Part shown: positions 7,410 to 15,176 of the stretch, piece by piece
Position numbering within the stretch: position 1 is the first letter of the stretch
Layout of the letters: each line of letters starts with the position of its first letter
Assembly: GCA_963598415.1 (NCBI GenBank)
Contig: CAVBUH010000042.1
Location: 85,769-149,768, forward strand
Direction: 5' to 3'
Length of the DNA: 64,000 bases
Source: Colimorpha_A sp900556615
GTDB taxonomy: Bacteria > Bacillota > Clostridia > Oscillospirales > CAG-272
The notes under the pieces: generated by a model
Told to the model about the DNA's origin: nothing
The model's input: the letters and a program-made list of their open reading frames with translations, nothing else
Database searches by the model: none
Position numbers and translations under genes: made by a program

Positions 7410-8216
7410 ATGGAGAATACTGTGAAATTTGAAACTGCCAGCTTCGGTAAACGCCTTGGCAGCATGCTTAAAGTAGATTTCAGAAGAATGTTTAAATCCC
7501 GTCTGCTTTATATCCTGCTTGCCTGTGCGGTGATACTTCCCATCTTAATGACGGTTATGATGGCAATGATGGACGGCTCTGTTTCCGTCGATCCGCAAAC
7601 TGGCGTGGAAACTGTAATGAGAGGTCCCGAAAACACATGGCAGAACATCGGCAGCTTTGACGGTATCGAAATGGGCGGTTCAGAAATTTTTGCAATGTGC
7701 AATATCAATATGATGTTTATGGGTGTTGCAGCGTTTATCTGCCTCTTTATTTCTGAGGATTTTAAATCGGGTTATGCAAAGAACCTCTTTACCGTCCGTG
7801 CAAAAAAGGGCGATTATGTCATTTCCAAGACACTCGCCGGATTTGTATGCGGTGGACTGATGCTGATTTTCTATTTTGTTGGCTCGATGCTGGGCGGTAC
7901 GATTGCAGGACTGTCCTTTGATCTTCACGGGTTGGGGACCGGAAATTTGGCAATGTGTATGCTGGCAAAGGTGTTTCTGATGCTTGTATTTGTTGCCATC
8001 GATGTACTTATCAGTGTGGCAGCGAAGCAGAAAACGTGGCTTTGCCTTTGTGGTTCTCTCGGTGCCGGTATGCTGCTATTTATGATGGTAGGAATGATTA
8101 CCCCTCTTGGCTCCACAATGTTGAATGTGGTACTCTGCCTTGCAGGTGGTGCTTTGTTTGCTATTGGTCTGGGTACAGCAAGCAATATTGTGTTAAAGAA
8201 AACGAGTTTGGTTTAA
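7410..8216 (+). CDS. ABC-2 type permease, second pair
   Basis: A 268-residue permease with about six transmembrane helices. Between helices 1 and 2 it has a longer outside loop than the first permease (about residues 52-90, DGSVSVDPQTGVETVMRGPE and on), which may contact substrate. The cytoplasmic start (ETASFGKRLGSMLKVDFRRMF) and loop (DFKSGYAKNLFTVRAKKGDY) match the first permease. GGGAGG precedes ATG. It is the last gene before a strong terminator, so the ABC unit is separate from the two-component genes. Confidence 0.88.
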   Translation: MENTVKFETASFGKRLGSMLKVDFRRMFKSRLLYILLACAVILPILMTVMMAMMDGSVSVDPQTGVETVMRGPENTWQNIGSFDGIEMGGSEIFAMCNINMMFMGVAAFICLFISEDFKSGYAKNLFTVRAKKGDYVISKTLAGFVCGGLMLIFYFVGSMLGGTIAGLSFDLHGLGTGNLAMCMLAKVFLMLVFVAIDVLISVAAKQKTWLCLCGSLGAGMLLFMMVGMITPLGSTMLNVVLCLAGGALFAIGLGTASNIVLKKTSLV

Positions 8217-8223
8217 TTTTCAG

Positions 8224-8253
8224 CAGAGTCGGAATTTTTCCGACTCTGTTTTT
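8224..8253 (+). terminator. Intrinsic terminator of the ABC operon
   Basis: Perfect 11-bp stem, arms 8224-8234 and 8238-8248, loop TTT, followed by TTTTT. It lies 8 bp after the permease stop. Confidence 0.85.
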
Positions 8254-8263
8254 CAAAAAAATT

Positions 8264-8312
8264 ACAAAACAGATCAAACGCAAACAAAACTTTAACATTT
8301 AGGTGTTATACT
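8264..8312 (+). promoter_or_regulatory. Promoter with direct-repeat box (copy 3)
   Basis: ACAAAAC occurs at 8264 and 8284, with ATCAAAC between them at 8273, i.e. roughly 10-bp steps. The stretch AACGCAAACAAAAC (8277-8290) is identical to one at 1619-1632. A -10-like TATACT at 8307-8312 follows. This is the promoter of the response regulator gene, so autoregulation is a reasonable guess. Confidence 0.45.
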
Positions 8313-8346
8313 ATACGATGATAGATGGTAAATGGAGGTTTCAACT

Positions 8347-9018
8347 ATGTTTAAGATATTGGTTGTTGAGGATGACAAGGAGCTAAACAAGAGTGTATGC
8401 TCCTTTTTGAATCACAGCGGTTATGATGCTACCGGATGCTTAAATGCAACAGAAGCTTACGATGCACTTTATGATAACATGTTTGATCTTATCGTTTCAG
8501 ACATTATGATGCCAGGAGTTGACGGTTTTGAATTTGCGAGAAACGTCAGAGAGTTGAATGAGGATATTCCTATTCTCTTTATGACAGCTCGTGACGATAT
8601 TGCGTCAAAGCAACGAGGTTTCCGTATTGGTGTAGACGATTATATGGTAAAGCCAATTGACCTCGACGAACTGTTCCTGCGTATCGGCGCATTGCTCCGC
8701 CGTGCAAAAATAGCAAGCAGCCGCAGACTTGAAGTGGGCAATTTTACGATGGATGTAGATGAACATACCGCATACCTAAATGATGAGGAAATTCCCCTTA
8801 CCAATCGTGAGTTCAGTATTCTATACAAGTTACTTTCTTATCCCAAAAGGACATTTACGAGGATGCAACTTATGGATGAATTTTGGGATGCAGATACTGA
8901 AACCGCACCAAGAGCCGTTGATGTATATATGACCAAGCTTCGTGGCAAACTTGCTGATTGTGAAGATTTTGAAATCAAAACTGTTCACGGACTTGGCTAC
9001 AAGGCGGTGATCAAATGA
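8347..9018 (+). CDS. OmpR-family response regulator
   Basis: A 223-residue DNA-binding regulator. The receiver domain has the acidic pair ED at 8-9, the phosphoacceptor Asp52 (LIVSDIMMPG), MTARDD and the KP motif (MVKPIDLDEL). The winged-helix domain follows from about 128 (LTNREFSILYKLL... AVDVYMTKLRGKL... TVHGLGYKAV). I start at ATG 8347, 7 bp after GGAGG; an ATG at 8332 overlaps that site. It overlaps the kinase gene by ATGA. It probably controls the neighbouring ABC and small-protein genes and itself through the ACAAAAC repeats (inference). Confidence 0.93.
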   Translation: MFKILVVEDDKELNKSVCSFLNHSGYDATGCLNATEAYDALYDNMFDLIVSDIMMPGVDGFEFARNVRELNEDIPILFMTARDDIASKQRGFRIGVDDYMVKPIDLDELFLRIGALLRRAKIASSRRLEVGNFTMDVDEHTAYLNDEEIPLTNREFSILYKLLSYPKRTFTRMQLMDEFWDADTETAPRAVDVYMTKLRGKLADCEDFEIKTVHGLGYKAVIK

Positions 9019-10082
9019 AAGTCAACAGAATATTGAAATCGATCTACAATTTTATCATTTTTTTTATATTTGTTGGCTTTGTTGTAACTTGTTGTATGAC
9101 TTTATTTCTGAACAGTCTGTCAGAGACAGTTGATTTGGAGTTTACTGCCGCTAATGTAGAGGCCTCTGCAAAACTGACGATGCTTAACGTGCTTGTTATT
9201 ACCCTTCTTTTGACGATAGGCGACCATATTCGCAGAAAACTGACCGTGGAACGTCCTGCAAAAAAGATTATTGATGCGGGAAAACGGCTGACACAGGGCG
9301 ATTTTTCAGTACGTATTCCGAAGATAAAAACAGTCGATACCGAAGATCGCTTCAATGAAATTGCAGAATGCTTCAACAAAATGGCAGAGGAATTATCCTC
9401 TACCGAGACACTTCGTACCGATTTTGTGGCAAATGTATCACACGAACTCAAAACTCCCCTTGCTGTCATGCAAAATTACGGAACGCTTCTACAGCAACCG
9501 GGTTTAACCGAGGAAAGGCGTATGGAGTACGCAAAAGCAATTACCGAGGCTTCCCGCCGTCTTGCAAGCCTTATTACAAATATACTGAAACTGAACAAAC
9601 TGGAAAATCAGCAGATAACACCGCAATTTGAAGAATATGACCTTAGTGAGCAAGTGTGCCAGTGCTTACTCGCCTTTGAAGAAGCGTGGGAGAAAAAAGA
9701 ACTGAATATCGAAACGGACATTGAGGATGGTATCACCGTGAAATCCGATGCGGAAATGATGAGCCTTGTATGGAACAATCTGTTTTCCAATGCAATTAAA
9801 TTCACCGAAAACGGCGGTACTGTCTCGCTGTCCATTAAGTCAGATGAAAATTATGCTATTGTAAAAATAAGCGATACGGGATGCGGCATTTCCGCCGATG
9901 TGGGAAAGAGAATGTTTGATAAATTTTATCAGGGTGATACATCTCACGCAACTCAGGGAAACGGACTTGGCCTTGCTCTTGTGAAGCGTGTTGTGGATAT
10001 TACCGGAAGTGATATATCTGTGGAAAGCGAGCTGGGCAAAGGCACAACTTTTACGGTAAAAATACAGAGGAACACTATATGA
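9015..10082 (+). CDS. Sensor histidine kinase with short extracellular loop
   Basis: A 355-residue membrane kinase. Two transmembrane helices (about 12-33 and 53-68) flank an outside loop of only ~18 residues, as in intramembrane-sensing kinases of the BceS/LiaS kind, which read membrane or transporter state and not a soluble ligand. A HAMP-like linker, the phosphoacceptor His near 143 (VSHELKTPLAV), the N box (WNNLFSNAIKF), G1 (SDTGCGI) and G2 (GNGLGLALVK) boxes follow. It overlaps the regulator gene (ATGA) and the next membrane gene (ATGATG). Known family practice pairs such kinases with an adjacent ABC transporter, as here. Confidence 0.93.
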   Translation: MKVNRILKSIYNFIIFFIFVGFVVTCCMTLFLNSLSETVDLEFTAANVEASAKLTMLNVLVITLLLTIGDHIRRKLTVERPAKKIIDAGKRLTQGDFSVRIPKIKTVDTEDRFNEIAECFNKMAEELSSTETLRTDFVANVSHELKTPLAVMQNYGTLLQQPGLTEERRMEYAKAITEASRRLASLITNILKLNKLENQQITPQFEEYDLSEQVCQCLLAFEEAWEKKELNIETDIEDGITVKSDAEMMSLVWNNLFSNAIKFTENGGTVSLSIKSDENYAIVKISDTGCGISADVGKRMFDKFYQGDTSHATQGNGLGLALVKRVVDITGSDISVESELGKGTTFTVKIQRNTI

Positions 10083-10966
10083 TGGATTGGAAGAAAATCG
10101 GGGAAGCACTATTATTCCCACATATTGCCATTATGATCGTACTGTTACCCGTCGCAACAGTTTTTCTTGTGTATTCGATGGTGTTTATGGGTACTGATTC
10201 TGCAGTTTCAATCGTGTCGTATGTATTGGCATTTTATACGCTGATGGTTTGGTGTATTCGCATACCGCAGATGGTTCGTTTTTTTAAAACCTTCAAAGAG
10301 GAAAATCGTTATATTCGTCGATGGAATGAGGATACACGCCTGCGTGTAAATATTTCTCTTTATGGCTCTTTTTTCTGGAATACTGCCTACGCCGTCTTTC
10401 AGTTGGGGCTTGGATTTTTCCATTCATCCTTTTGGTTTTTCTCCTTGGCGGGATATTATATTTGTTTGGCACTTATGCGATTTTACTTGTCACGCCATAC
10501 GAGAAGGTATGCTCCCGGTGAAAAAATGATGGAGGAATTGAAAAAATATCGTTGGTGCGGAATTGTATTTCTGATTATGAACTTGGCACTTTCAGTGATG
10601 GTGTTTTTTATGATTTATTGGAACCGCACCTCTGTTCATCATGAAATTACCACCATTGCAATAGCGACATATACTTTTGCGGCGTTCATAATGGCAATTG
10701 TCAACATTGTAAAATACCGCAAATATGAAAGCCCGGTGTATTCAGCGACTAAAGCAATCAGCCTTGCCGCCGTTTGCGTTTCAATGTTGACGCTGACATC
10801 AACGATGCTGACTACCTTCAATGATGGTACAATGGATTTAACAAGTAGAAGGATTATGCTTGGAGCTACCGGTGGGACCGTTTCAGTATTTATCATAATA
10901 ATGGCAATTTATATGATTGTTCAAAGCACAAAGAAACTCAAAACTCTGAAAATTGAGGAGAAATAA
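10079..10966 (+). CDS. Polytopic membrane protein linked to the two-component system
   Basis: A 295-residue protein with about eight transmembrane helices (near 12-34, 40-62, 97-116, 120-138, 160-182, 194-214, 226-246, 262-285) and a Lys-rich tail. It overlaps the kinase stop, so translation is coupled and a link to signalling is likely. No transporter, enzyme or transferase motif is visible, though it holds charged cytoplasmic segments (RFFKTFKEENRYIRRWNED; SRHTRRYAPGEKMMEELKKYR). ATG 10082 is an alternative start. I do not recognise the family. It could be an accessory sensor. Confidence 0.75.
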   Translation: MMDWKKIGEALLFPHIAIMIVLLPVATVFLVYSMVFMGTDSAVSIVSYVLAFYTLMVWCIRIPQMVRFFKTFKEENRYIRRWNEDTRLRVNISLYGSFFWNTAYAVFQLGLGFFHSSFWFFSLAGYYICLALMRFYLSRHTRRYAPGEKMMEELKKYRWCGIVFLIMNLALSVMVFFMIYWNRTSVHHEITTIAIATYTFAAFIMAIVNIVKYRKYESPVYSATKAISLAAVCVSMLTLTSTMLTTFNDGTMDLTSRRIMLGATGGTVSVFIIIMAIYMIVQSTKKLKTLKIEEK

Positions 10967-10968
10967 GG

Positions 10969-11379
10969 ATGGAGAACAAAGATAAGAAAACATTTAGCTA
11001 TACCTACTCTGCAAAAGAGCAGGAGGAAATAAAGAAAATTCGTGAGCGTTATGTGGCACCACAAGAAACGGAACTTGACAAAATGGAGCAGCTTCGCAGA
11101 CTTGATGCAAGTGTCGCCAAAAAAGGAACTATGGCTGCATTGATAATCGGTATTATTGGTACGCTGATTATGGGGACGGGTATGAGTTTGATTATGACCG
11201 AGTTTCGTGAAATTCTTGGCTCGTATTCAAACTTTGCTATGCCTATCGGCATTGTACTTGGCGTAACAGGGATGATTCTCATTGCATTTGCATATCCCAT
11301 CTACAATCGCATTACTCAAAAAGAGCGGGAGCGCATTGCGCCGGAAATTATCCGATTGACAAATGAACTGATGAGATAA
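10969..11379 (+). CDS. Two-helix membrane protein, paralogue 3 of 3
   Basis: A 136-residue protein with the same plan as the proteins at 1244 and 1711: an N-terminal YTYSA segment (shared with the first), a charged helix (IKKIRERYVAPQETELDKME), two transmembrane helices (about 50-75 and 86-108), the YPIYNR motif and a charged C-terminal helix. It is the last gene of the two-component operon, 2 bp after the polytopic protein, with GAGGAG before the start. Its presence in the sensor operon ties the two-helix family to this signalling system. Function unknown. Confidence 0.78.
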   Translation: MENKDKKTFSYTYSAKEQEEIKKIRERYVAPQETELDKMEQLRRLDASVAKKGTMAALIIGIIGTLIMGTGMSLIMTEFREILGSYSNFAMPIGIVLGVTGMILIAFAYPIYNRITQKERERIAPEIIRLTNELMR

Positions 11380-11397
11380 AACATATCTTGTGACTTT

Positions 11398-11427
11398 AAA
11401 GGCATTGCTACGGTGGTGCCTTTTTTT
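11398..11427 (+). terminator. Intrinsic terminator of the two-component operon
   Basis: AAAGGCA (11398-11404) pairs with TGCCTTT (11417-11423); the loop can add G-U pairs; a seven-T run follows. Confidence 0.75.
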
Positions 11428-11990
11428 GCTTTTTGAACTGTTCATCCATATATTATAAGCGTATTATTGAAATAATTTAAGGATGAGTTTCTGTAATAAA
11501 AATAAAATATAAAAAGTAAGCAACAAAAACAGTAGTTGAGTAAACAAGCGCGGTTAAGAATGGCTGTGTATGACCGCTGTAGGCAAAATTATAAAGGCTT
11601 TTATGAATAGGAAAGCTAGATAGCGAAAATGAATCGGAACCTCTGCCGAACGCCGGGACGTTATGGGCAAACAGGATAGAAAAGTGCCTTGCTCCCGCAC
11701 AGCAGTATTTCTAGGATTTTCGTTGTAACAACAAATCTCTACCGAACACCTTTTTAGAGGACGGCAGATTTATGATCTGCATTCGATTTGCGCAGTTGCT
11801 TTTACGATACTCTGTTATGCAGTGTCGTGCCGTGACAGTCTTTCTTAACGGGAAGATGCTAACCACTTTTACAATTGCTATATCTACATCCGCTAAACGC
11901 AAAAAGGGCGTCGATGCAGCCTTGATAGCCACGCCGATGCCCTAATGCCCTTATTTTGTGACATTTCTGCCTATTTTTCCGAAAAACATA
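11428..11990. other. Gene-poor region at island edge
   Basis: About 560 bp without a credible gene. A 73-codon minus-strand frame (11711-11932) ends well but its GTG start lies inside a strong hairpin. That hairpin (11906-11942) reads as GGGC..GCCC followed by TTTTT on the minus strand, i.e. an intrinsic terminator. The composition is less AT-rich than neighbouring spacers, as if it were the remnant of an inserted element; I cannot name the source. Confidence 0.4.
11901..11942 (-). terminator. Minus-strand terminator-like hairpin
   Basis: Arms GGGCATCGG.. and ..CGACGCCC pair over at least 8 bp plus interrupted inner pairs, followed on the minus strand by TTTTTGCG (plus 11905-11901 and on). 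It is backed by no visible minus-strand gene upstream other than the tRNA, which has its own terminator. Confidence 0.5.
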
Positions 11991-12029
11991 AAAAAATCTC
12001 TCTTGACTTGGTAGGCAAAAGAGATTTTT
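11991..12029 (-). terminator. Terminator of tRNA-Thr
   Basis: AAAAATCTCT (12020-12029 read on minus) pairs with AGAGATTTTT toward 11992 and runs into a T tract on the minus strand, directly after the tRNA 3' end. Confidence 0.75.
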
Positions 12030-12030
12030 A

Positions 12031-12106
12031 TGGAGCTGCTAATCAGAATCGAACTGATGACCTCATCCTTACCAAGGATGTGCTCTACCAACTGAGCCAT
12101 AGCAGC
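12031..12106 (-). tRNA. tRNA-Thr(GGT)
   Basis: 76-nt tRNA with encoded CCA. On the minus strand: acceptor GCTGCTA pairs with TAGCAGC, D arm GCTC-AGTTGGTA-GAGC, anticodon stem CATCC/GGATG with loop TTGGTAA (anticodon GGT), T arm ATCAG-TTCGATT-CTGAT, then T-CCA. All four stems pair fully. Its 3' end faces the island at 1-11.4 kb, the orientation used when elements integrate at tRNA 3' ends. Confidence 0.97.
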
Positions 12107-12130
12107 AAGTGAATCAAACCAACGTGTTTT

Positions 12131-12159
12131 ATTATATCAGATAATCGGAGATTTGTCAA
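12131..12159 (-). promoter_or_regulatory. Consensus promoter of tRNA-Thr
   Basis: On the minus strand TTGACA (plus 12154-12159), a 17-bp spacer and TATAAT (plus 12131-12136): a full consensus housekeeping promoter 25 bp before the tRNA. Confidence 0.88.
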
Positions 12160-12455
12160 TACTTTTAAAAAAAAACTATAAATTCTTATTTTACAATGAT
12201 TTTATAAAACAAACGAAGGCACATATCCGCATTTAATCATATTTCTATGTCGGTTTTAGTTTGAAAAACGCCGTTTTTTGAAAGCATACGGAATTTTGGC
12301 TGACTCAAGCGCGCTCTATTTCTTAGAAGGTTCGCTTTGATCTATCCGCGCTAATCACGAAAAGAATTATGACTTTTTATTATTCTGTTTCTTTTAATTT
12401 CATGATGTTTTACTGAAAATATACAGTTTGTTTTAATAAGTAAAATACCTGCTTA
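12160..12455. other. AT-rich intergenic region
   Basis: About 300 bp between two promoters. No gene, repeat or convincing hairpin seen. Confidence 0.5.
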
Positions 12456-12485
12456 TTGACAACAAAGGTAAAATTGTGATATAAT
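12456..12485 (+). promoter_or_regulatory. Housekeeping promoter
   Basis: TTGACA at 12456-12461 and TATAAT at 12480-12485 with an 18-bp spacer, upstream of the oxidoreductase gene. Confidence 0.8.
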
Positions 12486-12572
12486 ATCGTGGAATAAATA
12501 TATATTTATCTTTTATCAGGTTTGGTAATAAACGTTTGGTTCAGAATGTATAATAATATGGAGAATGAGGAT

Positions 12573-13697
12573 ATGAATATAGGTCTTATCGGATTCGGCT
12601 CTATGGGAAAAACCCACGCGTATGCAGTCGAAAATATGCGGTATTTTTTTAGACCGGACGGAGTTTATGCAAAAATAACCGGCGTATGTACTGCTCACTC
12701 CGAAACCGCAGCAGATGCCGCCGAGAGATATCGACTCGGCAAGGCCGTTACAGATGAAAATGAACTCATATATTCTCCTGATATCGACATAATTGATATA
12801 TGTACTCCTAACAGTATGCATTATTGTACGGCAAAAAAAGCGATACTTGCCGGCAAACATATATATTGTGAAAAGCCTCTCGCGATTAGCTATGCCGAGG
12901 CATCAGAGCTTGCCGCCCTTGCCTCAGAGAAAGGCGTTATAGCTCAGATCGTTTTCAATTATCGCTTTATGTCCGGTGTGATGAGAGCAAAAGAGCTTAT
13001 TGATTCCGGGCTTCTCGGAAATATCGTTTCTTTCCGCTGCGCATATCTTCATGCAAGCTGTACAGAGTTAAATAAAAATGCCGGTTGGAAGCAGAATCGT
13101 GATATCTGCGGGGGCGGTGTACTTTTTGATCTTGGCTCTCATGCAATCGATTTGATACGATACCTGTGTGGAGATTTCTCCGAGGTTTCGGGGAGAACAC
13201 AGATCGCGCATAAGCTTCGATTGGGAATCGACGGCTCTCCGTGGCAGACAAACGCCGATGAAGCTTTTTATATGACGGCGCTTCTTAAATGCGGTGCAGT
13301 GGGAACAATTGAGGCTAACAAGCTTGCTTTCGGTACAAATGACGATCTTGGATTTGAGATATTCGGTGACAAGGGGGCAATAAAATATTCACTTATGCAG
13401 CCTAACTATCTTGGTTTTTATGACGGAAGAAAAGCCGGAGGAACGCTCGGAGGGGAACGCGGATTTACAATGATCGAATGTGTCGGGCGTTTTCCCGAGC
13501 CATGTGGAATTTTTCCCGGAAGCAAGGCCCCTACGGGGTGGCTTATGGGGCATATTTGCTCTATGCATAGTTTTTTATCTGCCGTATACAGCAATACAGT
13601 GCCATCGCCTTCATTTGATGACGGTGCATATGTTCAGCTTGTTATGGAAAAGGCTTATCTTTCTGCCGAGAACGAAGGACGGATAGAAAAGCTTTAA
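12573..13697 (+). CDS. Gfo/Idh/MocA family NAD(P) oxidoreductase
   Basis: A 374-residue dehydrogenase acting on a sugar, inositol or related polyol; exact substrate unknown. The Rossmann domain opens with IGLIGFGSMGKTHA, has the DICTPN segment and the signature CEKPLA (EKP Lys about residue 109). The C-terminal alpha/beta domain carries GGGVLFDLGSHAIDLIRYL, a family hallmark with the catalytic His. I start at ATG 12573, 9 bp after GGAG; an ATG at 12558 and a GTG at 12522 are in frame upstream but lie before the typical Rossmann start. Its TAA stop is part of the TTAA flanking a miniature element, so the element inserted at the very end of the gene. Confidence 0.88.
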   Translation: MNIGLIGFGSMGKTHAYAVENMRYFFRPDGVYAKITGVCTAHSETAADAAERYRLGKAVTDENELIYSPDIDIIDICTPNSMHYCTAKKAILAGKHIYCEKPLAISYAEASELAALASEKGVIAQIVFNYRFMSGVMRAKELIDSGLLGNIVSFRCAYLHASCTELNKNAGWKQNRDICGGGVLFDLGSHAIDLIRYLCGDFSEVSGRTQIAHKLRLGIDGSPWQTNADEAFYMTALLKCGAVGTIEANKLAFGTNDDLGFEIFGDKGAIKYSLMQPNYLGFYDGRKAGGTLGGERGFTMIECVGRFPEPCGIFPGSKAPTGWLMGHICSMHSFLSAVYSNTVPSPSFDDGAYVQLVMEKAYLSAENEGRIEKL

Positions 13698-13869
13698 TGC
13701 AATACCGCCCAATAATTGTTGTGCAGTTGTGTCGCCAGATTTTTCGCCAGACAATACAAATTGAGGAGGCAAGAGTGCCCCCTCTGCCGAAGAAATTTGT
13801 GAGGTATGACGGAATAGAGGCAAGCATATGCGCAATAAAGGCGTTAGCTGTGCATTGTGCTGTATTGCC
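13698..13869 (+). mobile_element. TTAA miniature element, family 1 copy A
   Basis: 172 bp, flanked by TTAA at 13694-13697 and 13870-13873. Inverted ends are TGCAATACCGCCC at left and ..CTGTATTGCC at right (GGCAATAC in consensus). The body matches the copies at 30740-30910 (inverted) and 49952-50117. It lies between the oxidoreductase and coaE and carries no gene of its own; a minus-strand frame through it recurs in the other copies only because the DNA is repeated. Confidence 0.75.
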
Positions 13870-13943
13870 TTAAAGTTTCTTTCAAAAAACTTACTGTCAG
13901 ACGGCAATGAAACCAGGTTCCGTCGGAGTTTCAGGAGGTGTAT

Positions 13944-14558
13944 ATGCTTACAGTAGGACTTACAGGAAGTACAGGAAGCGGAAAGGGATATATTTCGGAT
14001 ATATTCAAAGATTCCGGTATCCCATGTCTTGATACCGATAAGGTGTGCAGAGATGTGTATAAAAAAGGGGAAGAGTGTTATACGGATCTTGTCTCGTATT
14101 TTGGTAAAGATATACTCGACGCCGAAGGGGAAATTGACAGAAAAGTGCTTTTTAATACCGCTTTTCCCGATAAAGAAAAATACGAAAAACTCAACTCAAT
14201 TGCCTTCTTTCATATCATGAAAATTACGCGAAAATGGATTTCGGACAGAGAAAAAGACGGGGAGCCGATCGTTGTAATCGATGCACCGATGCTGTTTGAA
14301 AGCGGCTTTGATAAATTATGTAACAAGGTTGTATCGGTAACTGCCAATAGAGAGACGCAGATTGCCCGCGTTATGAAGAGGGACGGTATTTCAGAGGAAG
14401 TGGCAATAAGCAGACTTCAGAAGCAGAAATCTAATTCGTACTATGAATCAAAATCCGACTATGTTCTTGATAATTCCTCCGCAAATGAAGGAAATATCTG
14501 GAATGATACCAGACGTCTTGTCGGAACTCTGCGGAGAATTTCCGCAGATAAGCGGTGA
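13944..14558 (+). CDS. coaE: Dephospho-CoA kinase
   Basis: Last step of coenzyme A synthesis: phosphorylates the 3' hydroxyl of dephospho-CoA. The 204-residue length is typical. The P-loop is GSTGSGKGY near residues 8-16; the residue after Lys is Gly, as in adenylate kinases, where most CoaE have Ser or Thr. The DTDKVCRDVY segment (substrate Asp), VVIDAPMLFESG and the lid (ETQIARVMKRDGISEEVAISRL) follow. ATG 13944 has AGGAGG at 13933-13938; a GTG at 13938 overlaps that site. It overlaps the transglycosylase gene (GTGA). Confidence 0.9.
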   Translation: MLTVGLTGSTGSGKGYISDIFKDSGIPCLDTDKVCRDVYKKGEECYTDLVSYFGKDILDAEGEIDRKVLFNTAFPDKEKYEKLNSIAFFHIMKITRKWISDREKDGEPIVVIDAPMLFESGFDKLCNKVVSVTANRETQIARVMKRDGISEEVAISRLQKQKSNSYYESKSDYVLDNSSANEGNIWNDTRRLVGTLRRISADKR

Positions 14559-15139
14559 AGGCTTATAAGGGATGTTCTAAAAGAAGAATAAGAAAAATTT
14601 TTTCCTTTGTCCTTGCCGTATTGATGATAACGGCAGTGTTTTTCGGAGCAACAGCGGCATTCCGTCTTATAGACAGAAGAATACATCCTGTCGAATATAC
14701 AAAATATGTTGACTATTATTCCGAGCTTTATCATGTCCCGAAAGAAATTGTCTATGCGGTTATACTTGTCGAAAGCCGTTTTGATTCTGCCGCCGTCTCA
14801 AGAGCCGGTGCCTGCGGACTTATGCAGCTCATGCCTCAAACCTATAAGGAAATTGCCGAGGAGCTTCAGCGTATTCCGGATGAGAATGCGATCTTTGATC
14901 CCGGAATGAATATATGCTGCGGCGTGTATCTGCTGTCAAAGCTCTTTGAGAAATACGGATGTTGGGATACTGCTTATGCCGCTTATAACGCAGGTGAGAG
15001 CGCCGTGGATAGGTGGCTCAATGACGAACGATATTCGGATCAAGGCAGGCTCTCCGATATCCCCTACCGAGAAACAAAGGGATATGTAAAGAAGGTACGA
15101 TGTGCAGCTGAATCCTATAAAAAAATATATGGTTTTTAA
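14555..15139 (+). CDS. Membrane-anchored lytic transglycosylase (SLT domain)
   Basis: A 194-residue peptidoglycan lyase. A basic start (KGCSKRRIRK) and one transmembrane helix (about 14-36) anchor it with the catalytic domain outside. The SLT fold is clear: catalytic Glu in AVILVESRFDSAAVS (Glu about 72), GACGLMQLMPQT, NICCGVYLLSKLFEKYG and the AYNAGESAVDRWL substrate motif. Start GTG 14555 overlaps the coaE stop. It cleaves glycan strands to 1,6-anhydro products; a role in growth or sporulation cannot be told apart. Confidence 0.9.
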   Translation: MKAYKGCSKRRIRKIFSFVLAVLMITAVFFGATAAFRLIDRRIHPVEYTKYVDYYSELYHVPKEIVYAVILVESRFDSAAVSRAGACGLMQLMPQTYKEIAEELQRIPDENAIFDPGMNICCGVYLLSKLFEKYGCWDTAYAAYNAGESAVDRWLNDERYSDQGRLSDIPYRETKGYVKKVRCAAESYKKIYGF

Positions 15140-15176
15140 CAGAATGCTTATAATTATTGATTAGAGGAGACGTAAT

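Noticed and set aside
4792..8216. LanFEG-type lantibiotic immunity genes
   Set aside because: Immunity sets have one ATPase with two permeases; here are two full ATPase/permease pairs and no lantibiotic gene.
11711..11932. Minus-strand 73-codon frame at the island edge
   Set aside because: Its GTG start lies within a strong terminator hairpin and it has no ribosome binding site. It may be a remnant of an inserted element, but I cannot support a gene.
13611..13907. Minus-strand frame whose translation recurs at 49694-50095
   Set aside because: The likeness comes from the repeated TTAA element beneath both, not from a gene family.
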